In this document: positions 22,946 to 32,468 of the stretch, piece by piece
How the letters are laid out: every line of letters starts with the position of its first letter
How positions within the stretch are numbered: the first letter of the stretch is position 1
NCBI RefSeq assembly: GCF_002878395.1
Contig: NC_061116.1
Location: 118,594,427 to 118,658,426, forward strand
Source of the DNA: Capsicum annuum
Lineage: Eukaryota; Streptophyta; Magnoliopsida; Solanales; Solanaceae
DNA: 64,000 nucleotides
Direction: 5' to 3'
Made by a program: the position numbers and the translations under genes
Notes under the pieces: model-generated
What the model saw: only the letters and a program-made list of their open reading frames with translations
The model's database searches: none
Told to the model about the DNA's origin: nothing

Positions 22946-23170
22946 TTAAGGAGAATTGTTACCTTGAGCTTGATCTGAATTGGCGGGGAAGAGGTGAGGG
23001 TACTTGGTACGCATATCTGCTTCTGCTTCCCAAGTAGCTCCCTCATGAGACTGATTTCGCCAAAGAACCTTGACTAGAGGGACTTCTTTGTTCCTCAATC
23101 TACGAGTCTGATAATTTAAGATTTCGACTGGAATCTCTTCATTAGAGAGGCTGTTCTGAATGTCGATGCT
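22946..23170 (-). pseudogene. Chromodomain-like tail of pol
   Basis: The segment encodes SIDIQNSLSNEEIPVEIL, then RRLRNKEVPLVKVLWRNQ, an ATWEAEADMRTKYPHLF block and a stop at 22946. The VKVLW...ATWEAE pattern is the core of the Tekay-type chromodomain, which in this group follows integrase and is thought to guide integration to heterochromatin. The frame is open, but a TAG at 23171-23173 separates it from integrase. The copy at 39886-40110 has the same TAG. Confidence 0.8.
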
Positions 23171-23482
23171 CTAAATAGGGACAACAACTACTGGGTCACC
23201 TATGCACTTCTTTAGCAAAGACACATGGAAGACTGGATGGACTGAGGCTAGATCTAAAGGAAACTCAAGCTCATAAGCTACCTTGCCGAAGCGACAAAGA
23301 ATTCTAAAGGGACCGCTATACCGGGGACTGAGTTTCCCTTTCTTGTCGAACCTATTCACTCCCTTTATGGGAGATATCTTAAGATAGACATCGTCATTGA
23401 CCTCGAACTCGAGATCCTTTCTACAAGCATCTGCATAGGACTTCTGTTGGCCATGAGCAGCCCAGAGTCTCTCTCTGATCAA
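23171..23482 (-). pseudogene. Integrase C-terminal segment
   Basis: The open frame begins after a stop at 23483 (KV*LIRERLWAAH) and contains LKISPIKGVNRFDKKGK, the GPF module LSPRYSGPFRILCRFGKVAY, and [13 protein letters not shown]. This is the DNA-binding end of gypsy integrase. It stops at TAG 23171-23173, before the chromodomain-like tail. Apart from the two stops, the length and order are normal. Confidence 0.88.
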
Positions 23483-24022
23483 CTAAACTTTCTCTAAGGC
23501 GTTGAATACTAAGTCAAGACCTATGACTGAGGCCTCACTAACTTCGAACCAACCAATTGGAGATCTACATCTCCTACCATAAAGAGCTTTGAATGGAGCC
23601 ATCTGAATACTAGAATGATAGCTATTGTTATATGTAAACTCAATCAAAGACAAGTGGTCGTCCCAACTTCCCTTGAAGTCAATTGCGCATGCCCTCAGCA
23701 TATCTTTAAGAGTCTGAATGGTCCTCTCTGCTTGACAATCTGTCTGAGGATGAAATGCTGTGCTGAGATGGACTTGGGTACCGAGACCCTTTTGGAATGC
23801 TTTCCAAAAGTGAGAAGTGAATTGGGCACCTCTATCTGAGATGATAGATAGTGGAACATCGTGTAATCTGACTAACTCCCTGATATAGAGTTTGGCATAA
23901 TCCTCGGTGGAATAAGAAGTATGAATAAGAAGGAAATTAGTTGACTTGGCCATTCTATCTATAATGACCCAGACTAAATCATGCTGATGATGAGTTCTAG
24001 GTAAACCCGTCACGAAGTCCAT
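23483..24022 (-). pseudogene. Integrase catalytic core (open frame, DD35E kept)
   Basis: A 179-codon uninterrupted frame holds the complete catalytic core. The first Asp is residue 2, the second is residue 63 (IISDRGAQFTS), and the Glu is residue 99 (HPQTDCQAER), giving exactly 35 residues between the last two. It continues through FTYNNSYHSSIQMAPF and RRCRSPIGWFE. Integrase cuts and joins element cDNA to host DNA in the nucleus. The apparent ATG is internal to the polyprotein, not a real start. The frame ends at a stop after NALEKV. It is the best preserved integrase in the window. Confidence 0.9.
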
Positions 24023-24415
24023 GTTAACTTCTTCCCACTTCCAAGTAGGAATGGTGAACTCTTGTATGGAACCACTAGGTTTCCGATGCTCTATCTTAAC
24101 CTACTGACATGTAGAGCACTTAGCCATAAACTCTGCAACATCTCTCTTCATCCCACTTCACCAATAGCTCTTCCGCATGTCGCGGTACATCTTAATGGCC
24201 CCTGGATGAATAGAGTATCATGCACCATGCTCTTCTGCAAGAATTCGCTGCCTTAATTCATCTACGCCTGGAACACATAGACGACCCTGACAACGAAGAA
24301 CACTATCTCCCCTTTGGGAGAAAACCTCGACTTTCTGATTCTGAACTGACTCTTTGAGCTTGACAAGGCTAGGATCCTTGTCTTGTTTCTCTTTTACCTC
24401 AGAAACTAGAGATGA
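24023..24415 (-). pseudogene. Integrase zinc-binding (HHCC) region, broken
   Basis: The minus strand shows the HHCC layout: IHPGAIKMYRDMRKSYW, then SGMKRDVAEFMAKCSTCQ, followed by VKIEHRKPSG. Stops replace residues before YSIH (about 24218), after SYW (TGA, about 24158) and after CSTCQ (about 24103). Most are compatible with C-to-T or G-to-A changes. Upstream lies the RNase H-integrase linker with GRLCVPGVDELRQRIL. Confidence 0.82.
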
Positions 24416-24868
24416 CTATGAACTACTATGAACACATACACCACCCTCTGAAGAATCGACTAAGCAAACGCCTAGTCTGGCAAGCTGATGGATATCCTGA
24501 GCCATATTTTTTTTACTATCCTCAACGTGAGAAATACTACCCATGAAGAGTCGACTGAGAGCGTCAGCCACAACATTGTCCTTGCCCGGATGATAAAGAA
24601 CACTCATGTCGTAATCCTTCAAGAGCTCTAACTACCTTCTCTGACGAAGATTGAGATCTTTCTGGGAAAAGACATACTGGAGGCTTTTATGGTCTATGAA
24701 GACATCTACATGAACTCCATAGAGATAATGCCTCCAAATTTTCAAGGCAAAAACTACCGCTGCTAACTCAAGATCATGAGTAGGATAATTTTTCTCATGT
24801 GGCTTTAACTGTCTGGAGGCGTAGGCTATGACCTTACCATGCTGCATGAGGACACAACCTAAACCCAC
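24416..24868 (-). pseudogene. RNase H and linker
   Basis: The frame 24632-24868 gives [37 protein letters not shown] (with the Glu) and [19 protein letters not shown]. This is the gypsy RNase H that degrades the RNA template. A TAG follows. The next frame (24416-24622) begins MKDYDMSVLYHPGKDNVVAD, whose NVVADALSR block ends the domain, and runs to a stop at 24416. The junction with RT at about 24870 is a frameshift. Confidence 0.9.
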
Positions 24869-24878
24869 TCTGGATGCA

Positions 24879-25964
24879 TCACATATAGACTACAAAACCA
24901 TCTAAACTATTTGGAATAGCTAGAACTAGAGCGGAGGTGAGTCGAGCCTTCAATTCTTGAAACCTCTTCTCGCTTGAATCTGACCACTGAAACTTAATCT
25001 TTTTCTGAGTCAATCTAGACATGGGAGATGCAATAGAAAAAAATCCCTCGACAAAATATCTATAATAGCCAGCCAAACCCAAGAAACTCCCAATATATGA
25101 TGGAGATACGGGTCTGGGATAGTTTCTTACTACCTCAATTTTCTGAGGATCTACTCTAATTCCATCACCAAAAATAATATGGCCAAGGAATGCTACTGAT
25201 CTTAGCCAAAATTCACACTTGCTGAACTTAGAGAATAATTGATGATCCCTGAGAGTCTGAAGAACAATCCTGAGATGGTCTGCATAATCACGCTCTGTGC
25301 GAGAATAGACCAGAATATCATCTATGAAGACTATGACAAACATGTCCAAGTACTGCTTGAACACACGGTTCATCAAATCCATAAAAGCTGTAGGGGAATT
25401 GGTAAGACCAAATGACATGACTAAAAATTCAAAGTTACCATACCGAGTACAGAAAGCTGTCTTCGAAATGTCACATTCTCTAACTCTGAGCTGATGATAG
25501 CCTGATCTGAGGTCTATCTTAGCGAAGTAACTGGCACCCTGAAGTTGGTCGAATAGATCATCAATCCTGGGAAGAGGATATCTATTCTTGACCGTGACCT
25601 TGTTGAGTTGACGGTAATCAATACACATCCTGAGAGAACTGTCTTTCTTGCGCACGAATAATACTGGTACACCCCATTGGGAAACGCTGGGTCTGATGAA
25701 TCCCTTATCTAAGAGATCCTTCAACTGATCTTTCAGTTCCTTGAGTTCTGCTGGTGCCATTTTGTATGGCGGAATAGAAATAGGTTGAGTATCCGGAAAA
25801 AGGTCTATGCCGAAGTCTATTTCCCTTTCGGGAGGAATGCCTGGAAGATTTTCGTGAAAGACATCTGAGTATTCATTAACAACAGGGACTTTTTTTAGGC
25901 TAGGATATTCAAAACTGGAATCTTTAACATGCACGAGATGATACACACACCCCTTAGAAATCAT
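24879..25964 (-). pseudogene. Reverse transcriptase, 361-codon open frame with FIDD kept
   Basis: This is the longest open frame in the window. Residues 1-75 are the protease-RT linker ([16 protein letters not shown], then [10 protein letters not shown]). RT blocks follow: [20 protein letters not shown] (101-120), [12 protein letters not shown] with the first catalytic Asp at 151, [16 protein letters not shown] (185-200), FIDD at 213-216, and [15 protein letters not shown] near 277-291. RT copies element RNA into cDNA in the cytoplasmic particle. The first ATG is a polyprotein-internal Met. The frame is lost just before RNase H. All catalytic Asp residues are present, unlike the copies at 1.9 kb and 60.9 kb. 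Confidence 0.93.
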
Positions 25965-25989
25965 TTTCCTTGCCCGAAGTTAGGAAACA

Positions 25990-26388
25990 AGTTGACCCCT
26001 GAACGCTGAAATGCTACCCTTTCACTCTAGGACAGGCTCATTATGGAACTAAAATTGAACTATCCTATTTCTGAAGTTGACTGTGGCATAGCAGGAATAA
26101 AGCCAATCAATGCAAAGAATGATATCAAAAGCAGTCATCTCTAACTCCACAAAATCTGTTGACGTGGATTTCTGAGATATCATAACTGAGCAGTTCCTGT
26201 ATACCCACTGGGTTATGATGGTTTTACCCACTGAGATAGAGACTGAGAAGGGTTCTGCTAGGACTTTAGGACTAATTTCGAAATCGCCTGCTATGTATGG
26301 AGTAACAAATGACAAAGATGGACCTAGGTCTAGCAAAGCATAAACATGAACATGGAAAATCTGTAACATACCAATAACGACATCAGGA
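25990..26388 (-). pseudogene. Aspartic protease region
   Basis: The frame 26049-26369 contains HVHVYALLDLGPSLSFVTPY, where the usual D(S/T)GA active site reads DLGP: Asp is kept and the next residues are altered. It continues to FDIILCIDWLYSCYATVNFR, the C-terminal block of gypsy protease. The domain processes the Gag-Pol precursor. A stop follows at 26049, then the linker to RT. The changed residues after Asp suggest loss of activity, although the same Leu appears in the 43.3 kb and 61.9 kb copies. Confidence 0.85.
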
Positions 26389-26499
26389 GAATTTTTCTGA
26401 TCCTGCTGGGATTGAAGAGCATAGAGTTTGTTTGGATGCTGCCCACTGGTTGCACTGGAAATGGCACCCTGCTAGTTCGGGCAACTGGAATGAGCTGTA

Positions 26500-27551
26500 G
26501 AATAATTTTGCTGACCCTAAAGACTTGACTGCCGACACTACCTAATCCTGTGGCCTGGCTTGCCATAACCAAAATAGATATCACTACCGACTCTGCAAAT
26601 GCCCTTGTGGTTCTTACCACAAGTCTGACAAAGGGGGTTCGTTCGAGCACTGCTAACACTGCCCTGAGATTTAGAGCCTGGCTCTTTATCTCTATTGCCA
26701 TCTCTGAACTTCGGCAGTGGAGTGCTAGCAGAGGAAGGAGCTGGAACAGCTGACTTGGAGCAAAACTGTGAATGGTTTCCTCTATCTGACTTGGGGTGAG
26801 CAAAGTTGAAATTACCTGACCTTGCTCTCTTGTTCTACCTCTCCCTAGTCTTAAACTTCTTCTCTTGTACTTGCTGGGCACGGGTCATGAGTCTGGCTAA
26901 GGTCATATCACCGATCAACATCGCTGATCTACACTCATTTACTACGCTATCGTTGACCCCTGACATGAACTTGCTCATCTTAGCTCTATTGTTTGCAACC
27001 ACATAAGGAGCATACCTGGCTAGCTGAGTAAATCTAAGAGAATACTCCCTAACCATCATATTCCCCTACTTGAGGTTGATGAATTCAAGAACTTCGGCTT
27101 CCCTCGGCTCTTGGGGAAAGAATCTGTCTAATAAGGCCGTGACAAATTCCTCCCACTCGATAGGGCCTGTATCATCTAACCTCTTAGACTTCTACTGTTT
27201 GTACCAATCATGAGCAAAATCCTGTAACTGGTAGGCGGCTAACTCAACACTCTCAATAGAAGTAACACCCATGATGTCAATGACCTTCTGGACTTGGTCA
27301 ATGAACTCCTGAGGGTCCTCATCAGAATTAGACCCATGGAAAGATAGAGGGTTCATTCGGGTGAAGTCCCGAACCCTAGCTGCTTTGGGATTGGCCAATG
27401 GATTGGCTAGAATGACTGGTGGCCATTCAGTCTGTGCAACCATGGACTGAGCAAGTGTGGTAAATGCGACTCTAAACTCCGCATGGGAAACATGTTCGCC
27501 CAAAGGATCTTCGAGCTGAGGAGCTGGCTGGTTTCTTCTCTTTGGGGCCAT
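26500..27551 (-). pseudogene. Gag, broken by nonsense codons
   Basis: The start is taken at ATG 27551 (MAPKRRNQPAP), just inside the primer site and matching starts at 44551, 49046 and 63083. The capsid region shows RDFTRMNPLSFHGSNSDEDP, then EFIDQVQKV. TAG stops lie at 27192-27194 (a Trp in the 44 kb copy), 27066-27068 (a Gln there) and 26835-26837. The capsid core REYSLRFTQLARYAPYVV lies at 26990-27050. The C-terminal zinc knuckle near 26560-26600 reads YFGYGKPGH, with both early Cys changed to Tyr. Gag forms the particle. Confidence 0.87.
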
Positions 27552-27753
27552 GGTCTGGAATAAGAGAAGGTGGATTAGACTGAGAGTTTGACTTGTGATT
27601 ATGCTCACTAGCATGACATGAATAATGAAGAAAGGGGACTGTTCCTAAAACATCTTATAGCCTCTTGCACAAAAATATGGCATGCAACACACCCATGTAT
27701 AAGACTCTAATAGATGTGGCTTTCAGACTTCTTAGGACTCTATTGAACCTTAG

Positions 27754-27765
27754 GCTCTAATACCA
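27754..27765 (-). promoter_or_regulatory. Primer-binding site, initiator tRNA-Met type
   Basis: The complement TGGTATTAGAGC differs at one base from the sequence complementary to the 3' end of plant initiator tRNA-Met. It lies four bases inside the 5' LTR. Confidence 0.85.
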
Positions 27766-27769
27766 AGTT

Positions 27770-30449
27770 TTTAACACCCCGATTCATTGAACCAGAATGC
27801 TACATGGTGCTCATGACCCCGAGGGACCACAAGCTAACCCATGACTGGTATCTGTACCTGTATACTGTGAATCATGATATAATAATGCGGAATACATAGA
27901 ACTGTAAGGCCATAAGGTTCAACTGAATACAATAATATGGGTGAAAATACCCAAAACAACTCAATCTGAACATAAATTTGAACATAAATCTGAAAGCCTC
28001 TAAACTATCTGAATAAGGAGTTAAAGGAACATGTCTCAAACTAACTTCGTAAAACTTAACTGAAGAAATAAATAAATGTATCAAATCATACTGTCCTCGA
28101 ATCAATGAGGACTCACTGTGTCTCTGCGACTGGAATGCTACCGCTACAGCTGGGCTGGAGCTCGTGTCTTGGAACCTATGGTGTAACATGAAAAGAAAGC
28201 ACTATCGCGCAAATGCATCAGTAAAACTAGAGTACTGAGTATACAATGAAGGTAGGCTGAACATAAAGGGTTTCATGCATGATCAACACTAACTGACTAT
28301 TATGAACGTGGGAGTGAAAACACACATATATAGAAACTGGGACCATGAATACATGATAGCATGACCTGTAAGCTAATACATGGTTTACTGATAACTGTCA
28401 TGACTGATACTGAAACTGATAACATGGACGACTGTATCTAACAGTCCTGTATATACTAAAATCTGAAGAATGCCCTGAGTTCTTTACTAAGACTGCTACT
28501 GAAATTATGGGAAGTAGTGTTTAACGACATGCCCTATGTATGCCGTTATGGCTAAGCTGGGGTCCAATCTCTGCCCCAACTGGAGAGGTGTAAATACCAT
28601 GCCACGGGTAAGGACAGCCTATGAGTGACCCTTATCTGACAGGTACTCAATGAGAATGGTGGGAACCCTAAACTGATGGGTTAAGCCACCTCATCAACCC
28701 TAATCTGACGGGTTAAGATGTCTCAACCTATGCTTGCTACGTAGTTTTGGAACACAATGATGACTACTAAGAATCACACCCTGAACTGGTGGGTGAGTTC
28801 CATCTTTGGGTTCACTCGATGCTAACCTCTACTCCCATCTGGAGGGACTGTACATGAATAACTGACTGTGCATGACTTAATCTTACTGAATTCCATTGAC
28901 TGGCAGAATGTTACTGATATCTGACAACTGACTAAGATCATGAGGTTTTCCTGAGTCACATGACTGACTGAAGTCTATGGAATCATAGCTTGAGTTCGGA
29001 TATCATGAAACATGACATGGCTCTAGGCACACAACTATAGTTTTTGGGTACAAATACCCCCAGGGCTCGATGGAAAGAAACTGACACACATGACTGACTT
29101 GATCATAAGAGTAGAGTCCATAATTTATAATATCATAAGTAGGGATCTCATGCTAAGCATGGTTATCAATAATGTATTGCATGGAAAGGATTTCATAACA
29201 CATGGAAGTACTTCCACAATCTTAATATCATGTTCATTGCATAATTATAGTGGCAACACATACCAATAGCATGGAAGTTCATGTTGATTGCATGGTTATC
29301 ATACATCTTGTTCATAAATAGGATTTGTAAGTAAACATAGCATAATCTCATAAGAATAGTTCATGAGTATTCCAACGACATTTACAAGGCACATTAACAA
29401 CATAGAAGTCATTGGAACGTAAGGGTCTATCATGAATCCTTCACTTTGTCAAAATTTAGCTATATTGCATGATTTCTAGCTTCTTAGGCATTATGTCAAA
29501 CACCTTACATGCACATCTTAAGCTTAGGTGAAATCATCAAATTCATACATCATGAACAACCTAATTTACATGTTTCCAACTCATATAATATCATGAAATT
29601 CAAAACAAACATATAAAGATTCCATCTTGGAAATCACTCAATATCAACAACATGATCATCAACACCCGACAATATAGAAATCATATTTTATAATGAAAAA
29701 GAGGGTTTTTGAGCTTTATGGATGAAAGGGATCCATAAATCAACTCATGCATACCTTAGAAGGAAAGATTCTTGATGATTGACAGAGGAATTTCCTTGAA
29801 ATCGGATCTTCAAGCTTAGTTATGCAACCTTAGTTGTTTTTCTCTTTTAGTGCTCATGGATGATGAGCTTTGAGATGAAAATAGGGTTGTAGTATGTTTA
29901 GAAGGTGTATATTTCGTAGGGTTAAGTTTAATGACGTGTAAGGAGTGTTAAAGGACTTAATTACCCTTAAAACAACTCAAAACGAAGTGTTTTTGACACC
30001 TGGAATTGACTTAGGCGGCGCCCAAGTGATCGCGTATGCTTGGGTTGGGCGGCGCCTAACCAATCGCCTATGCTTATTGTCTCTCACGAAAATGGGCATA
30101 ACTTTTTGATCGGGTATTGGATTAAGGAAAAATTTATATTGTTTGAAAGATAATTCGATTCTCTACAATTTGGTGGGTATAAATCAGCCAAAATACTAAA
30201 TCAACATCGAGTTATACTCGTTCAAAGATGACCCTTGCAAAATCGAACACTAAAACTTGATGGATTCAAAAACTCTTAGCTTGTATTACCTTAAGTGACT
30301 CATATGAACATGCTTAATGGATCATAAGCTATCCTATCACTAGGATATTCATTATAAGTCATGTACTCAAGTATGAATCACAGGATAGGATATTTCATAT
30401 GTAGTAGTATTTATTCACTTCCTATCTTAGAAACATGCGGGGTATTACA
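27770..30449 (-). repeat. 5' LTR of the 20-30 kb chromovirus
   Basis: The partner of 20036-22705. It starts TTTAACACCCCG (TG decayed) and ends GGGGTATTACA. It contains the single 34-base unit at 30029-30062, and a small duplication of TGAACATAAAT near 27965-27990 that is absent from the 3' LTR. Confidence 0.92.
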
Positions 30450-30454
30450 ATTAC
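30450..30454. repeat. Target site duplication ATTAC, right
   Basis: An exact copy of 20031-20035 directly after GGTATTACA. Confidence 0.9.
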
Positions 30455-31381
30455 GATTCATGGGAATTTATGGTTAAAATCACAATTAAAATCATGAGAA
30501 CTTGTAGAAATCCCAACTTTGAATTTAGAATTGGATATTTGGACTCCATGAGTTAAATAAACCTATAGATAAACACTTAACATACTTGGGTTGATGAATT
30601 CATGAGAATTGATGGTGAATTCTTGAGTTTTGACCTTGAACTATAAAGGTTGGGGTTTTTATTCTTGAAAGAGGGCTACTTTAATTTTTGAGAAATTATA
30701 AAATAATGAGCAAATAATACTTTATTGGGACTTAAATCCCAGGTTTGGAAGGATTTGGGGCTATGGTAAAAGACCAATAAGTCCCTGTAATTTAAATTAT
30801 GAAAACTAGAAATTCCAATTTTGACACCCGGTGGGATGTGGTGCAATTGCGTCGGGCCACTGGAAAGCTGACAATCCCCATTTTACCCAATGCGTGACGC
30901 GGTGCCATCGCGTTGAGCCTCTGGAAATGGACAACTACAAAGTGGCCCCTTGGTGCAACACAGTGCCAATTGTGGTGACACACTTGAAAATGACGAGCGT
31001 GAAATTGTCCATCACCGCGATGCGGCCTTATTGCATTGGGCTACTATATTTCACTAAAAGTGCCATAAATTCTCACCCGAGTATCAGATTTCGGAAAAAT
31101 TGGTATCGTTGGAAAGCTAATTTAATTTCCTATAAGTTGGTTGGTATTGAGATGGAAAATTCTCAATAGAGCAAAATATATGCTCATTTGAAATTGACTA
31201 AAGTAACATTCTTATCAAAAGATAATCTGTAAGGAATACTTTGATTCGTCTAACAACTGGGAGTTATTTGAGACCTTAATATACATAAAACTAACTCATA
31301 AAACTACCAAAGAGCCATAATGTACTATGCATGAGCTAGAAACATGACTTTAGCATTGGTTTGGATTTTCGGGGTATTACA
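30455..31381 (-). repeat. Gypsy LTR, right part (continues 18534-20035)
   Basis: It resumes after the nested element and ends GGGGTATTACA. Its U3-like part (30826-31040) has about four diverged GC-rich units with GCGTCGGGCCACTGG-type words. The end aligns with the reverse complement of the LTR starting at 63197 (TAATACCCC, 'aatccaaacca', 'agctcatgcatagtac'). Confidence 0.78.
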
Positions 31382-32468
31382 TAATGTTCCCATATTATTA
31401 TTCTTTGGATATTGTTGGACAAAAAAATTTTGAGACTGAGAAAATAAATAATTGAGACAAGAAAATATTGCAACAGTTGTTTAATTGATTTCAATAGGTG
31501 GGTGTTACAATATTTATGAATCCCCAGATTCGCTTTTTCAACTATAAATTCAAGGGCTTCGAACATGATCTTGAATTTGAACTTGATTTGTGAACTTGGT
31601 GGATTTGATCCTGACTTGTGCATGAATTCATGGTTTTTTGGTATTGTTCTTGAATATTGTGGTCTTGATCTTGAATCTTGATGATAATGGATTTGAATGC
31701 TTGAGCTTTGTAGAGGAATTGAGCTTAGCAAAGTGGACTCATTATTTATAGCCCCAATCAATGGGCTAGCCAATAAAAATTGAACTTTAATTATATTCAT
31801 TCATGTTTGGACTTAAATAATTATTTCAATTATATTAAATTGCAATATTTATTTGAGACTAATATATTTAGAATTTAATATAATCTGAATTTCATACGGA
31901 TGAAAATTTCACTGCTCATAGATATAATAAATTTAATTTTTTAAAAATATTTGATAATAAATCGTATTGAATACAATGCTAGAATAGATAGAAATGAGTA
32001 AATTATCTATTGATTTTTCAAACTGGTCAAGTATTGTTGGACATGTAATTTTTTCAGTATAGTATAAGTAAAAATGGACAGATGGAGTAATGTTTTTGTC
32101 CCAATTTATGTGACACAAAGGTAATTTGAAATTAACTAAATTATCTATGGGTTTTTAAAAGTATTTAAATTATTAATTATTATAATTTATAAAATTTTAA
32201 AATCTTGTAGTATATGAGTTCATCCATTACTTTGAAACTATAGATCCATCACGAAATGTATTCTTTGTACGACTTTAAAAAGAAACTTTACCAGTTACAT
32301 CAAATTTTTGTTATTTTAATTTTATTTCTGTTTTAGATCCTTTTCCTTCATACGAAATTCAAGTTTAATAAATTCAATTTATTAAATTAAACAACCTATT
32401 TTTTTCATAAATAGATTTAGATGTTGTTTAGCTATAAACTACTTTCAATTTTGAGTTCTGATGGATAC
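31382..32468 (-). repeat. LTR-like repeat, copy 1
   Basis: About 1 kb is shared in order with 54827-55749, including 'tgttggaca', 'ttttgagactgagaaaataaa', 'gaatttgaacttgatttgtga', 'tggacttaaataatta' and 'gaaatgtattcttt'. On the minus strand there is a TATAAATAATGAG promoter-like motif near 31740-31750. Its outer part near 32030-32110 ('gatggagtaa', 'ccaatttatgtgacac') looks like Stowaway MITE sequence. Either an old copia LTR or a composite repeat; no coding domain. Confidence 0.6.

Larger units (their letters stand above)
20036..30449 (-). mobile_element. Full-length Ty3/gypsy chromovirus (Tekay/Del-like)
   Basis: The element has two LTRs (2670 and 2680 bases), a tRNA-Met primer site, gag, protease, RT, RNase H, integrase, a chromodomain-like tail and a polypurine tract, all on the minus strand. 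A perfect 5-base duplication ATTAC flanks it. It is the best preserved element here, yet gag and pol carry several stops and one frameshift, so it is not autonomous as it stands. It is inserted in an older LTR. Confidence 0.93.

Noticed and set aside
26330..26881. 183-codon minus-strand open frame
   Set aside because: It overlaps the gag C-terminus in a different frame. The gag zinc-knuckle frame, not this one, matches the other copies.
30831..31169. 112-codon plus-strand open frame
   Set aside because: It lies antisense over the GC-rich cassette of an LTR, with no domain; an open frame by composition.
31336..31800. 154-codon minus-strand open frame with a shorter relative at 54922-55137
   Set aside because: It lies within the LTR-like repeat downstream of a promoter-like motif. 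The similarity follows from DNA similarity, the second copy is broken, and there is no recognisable domain.
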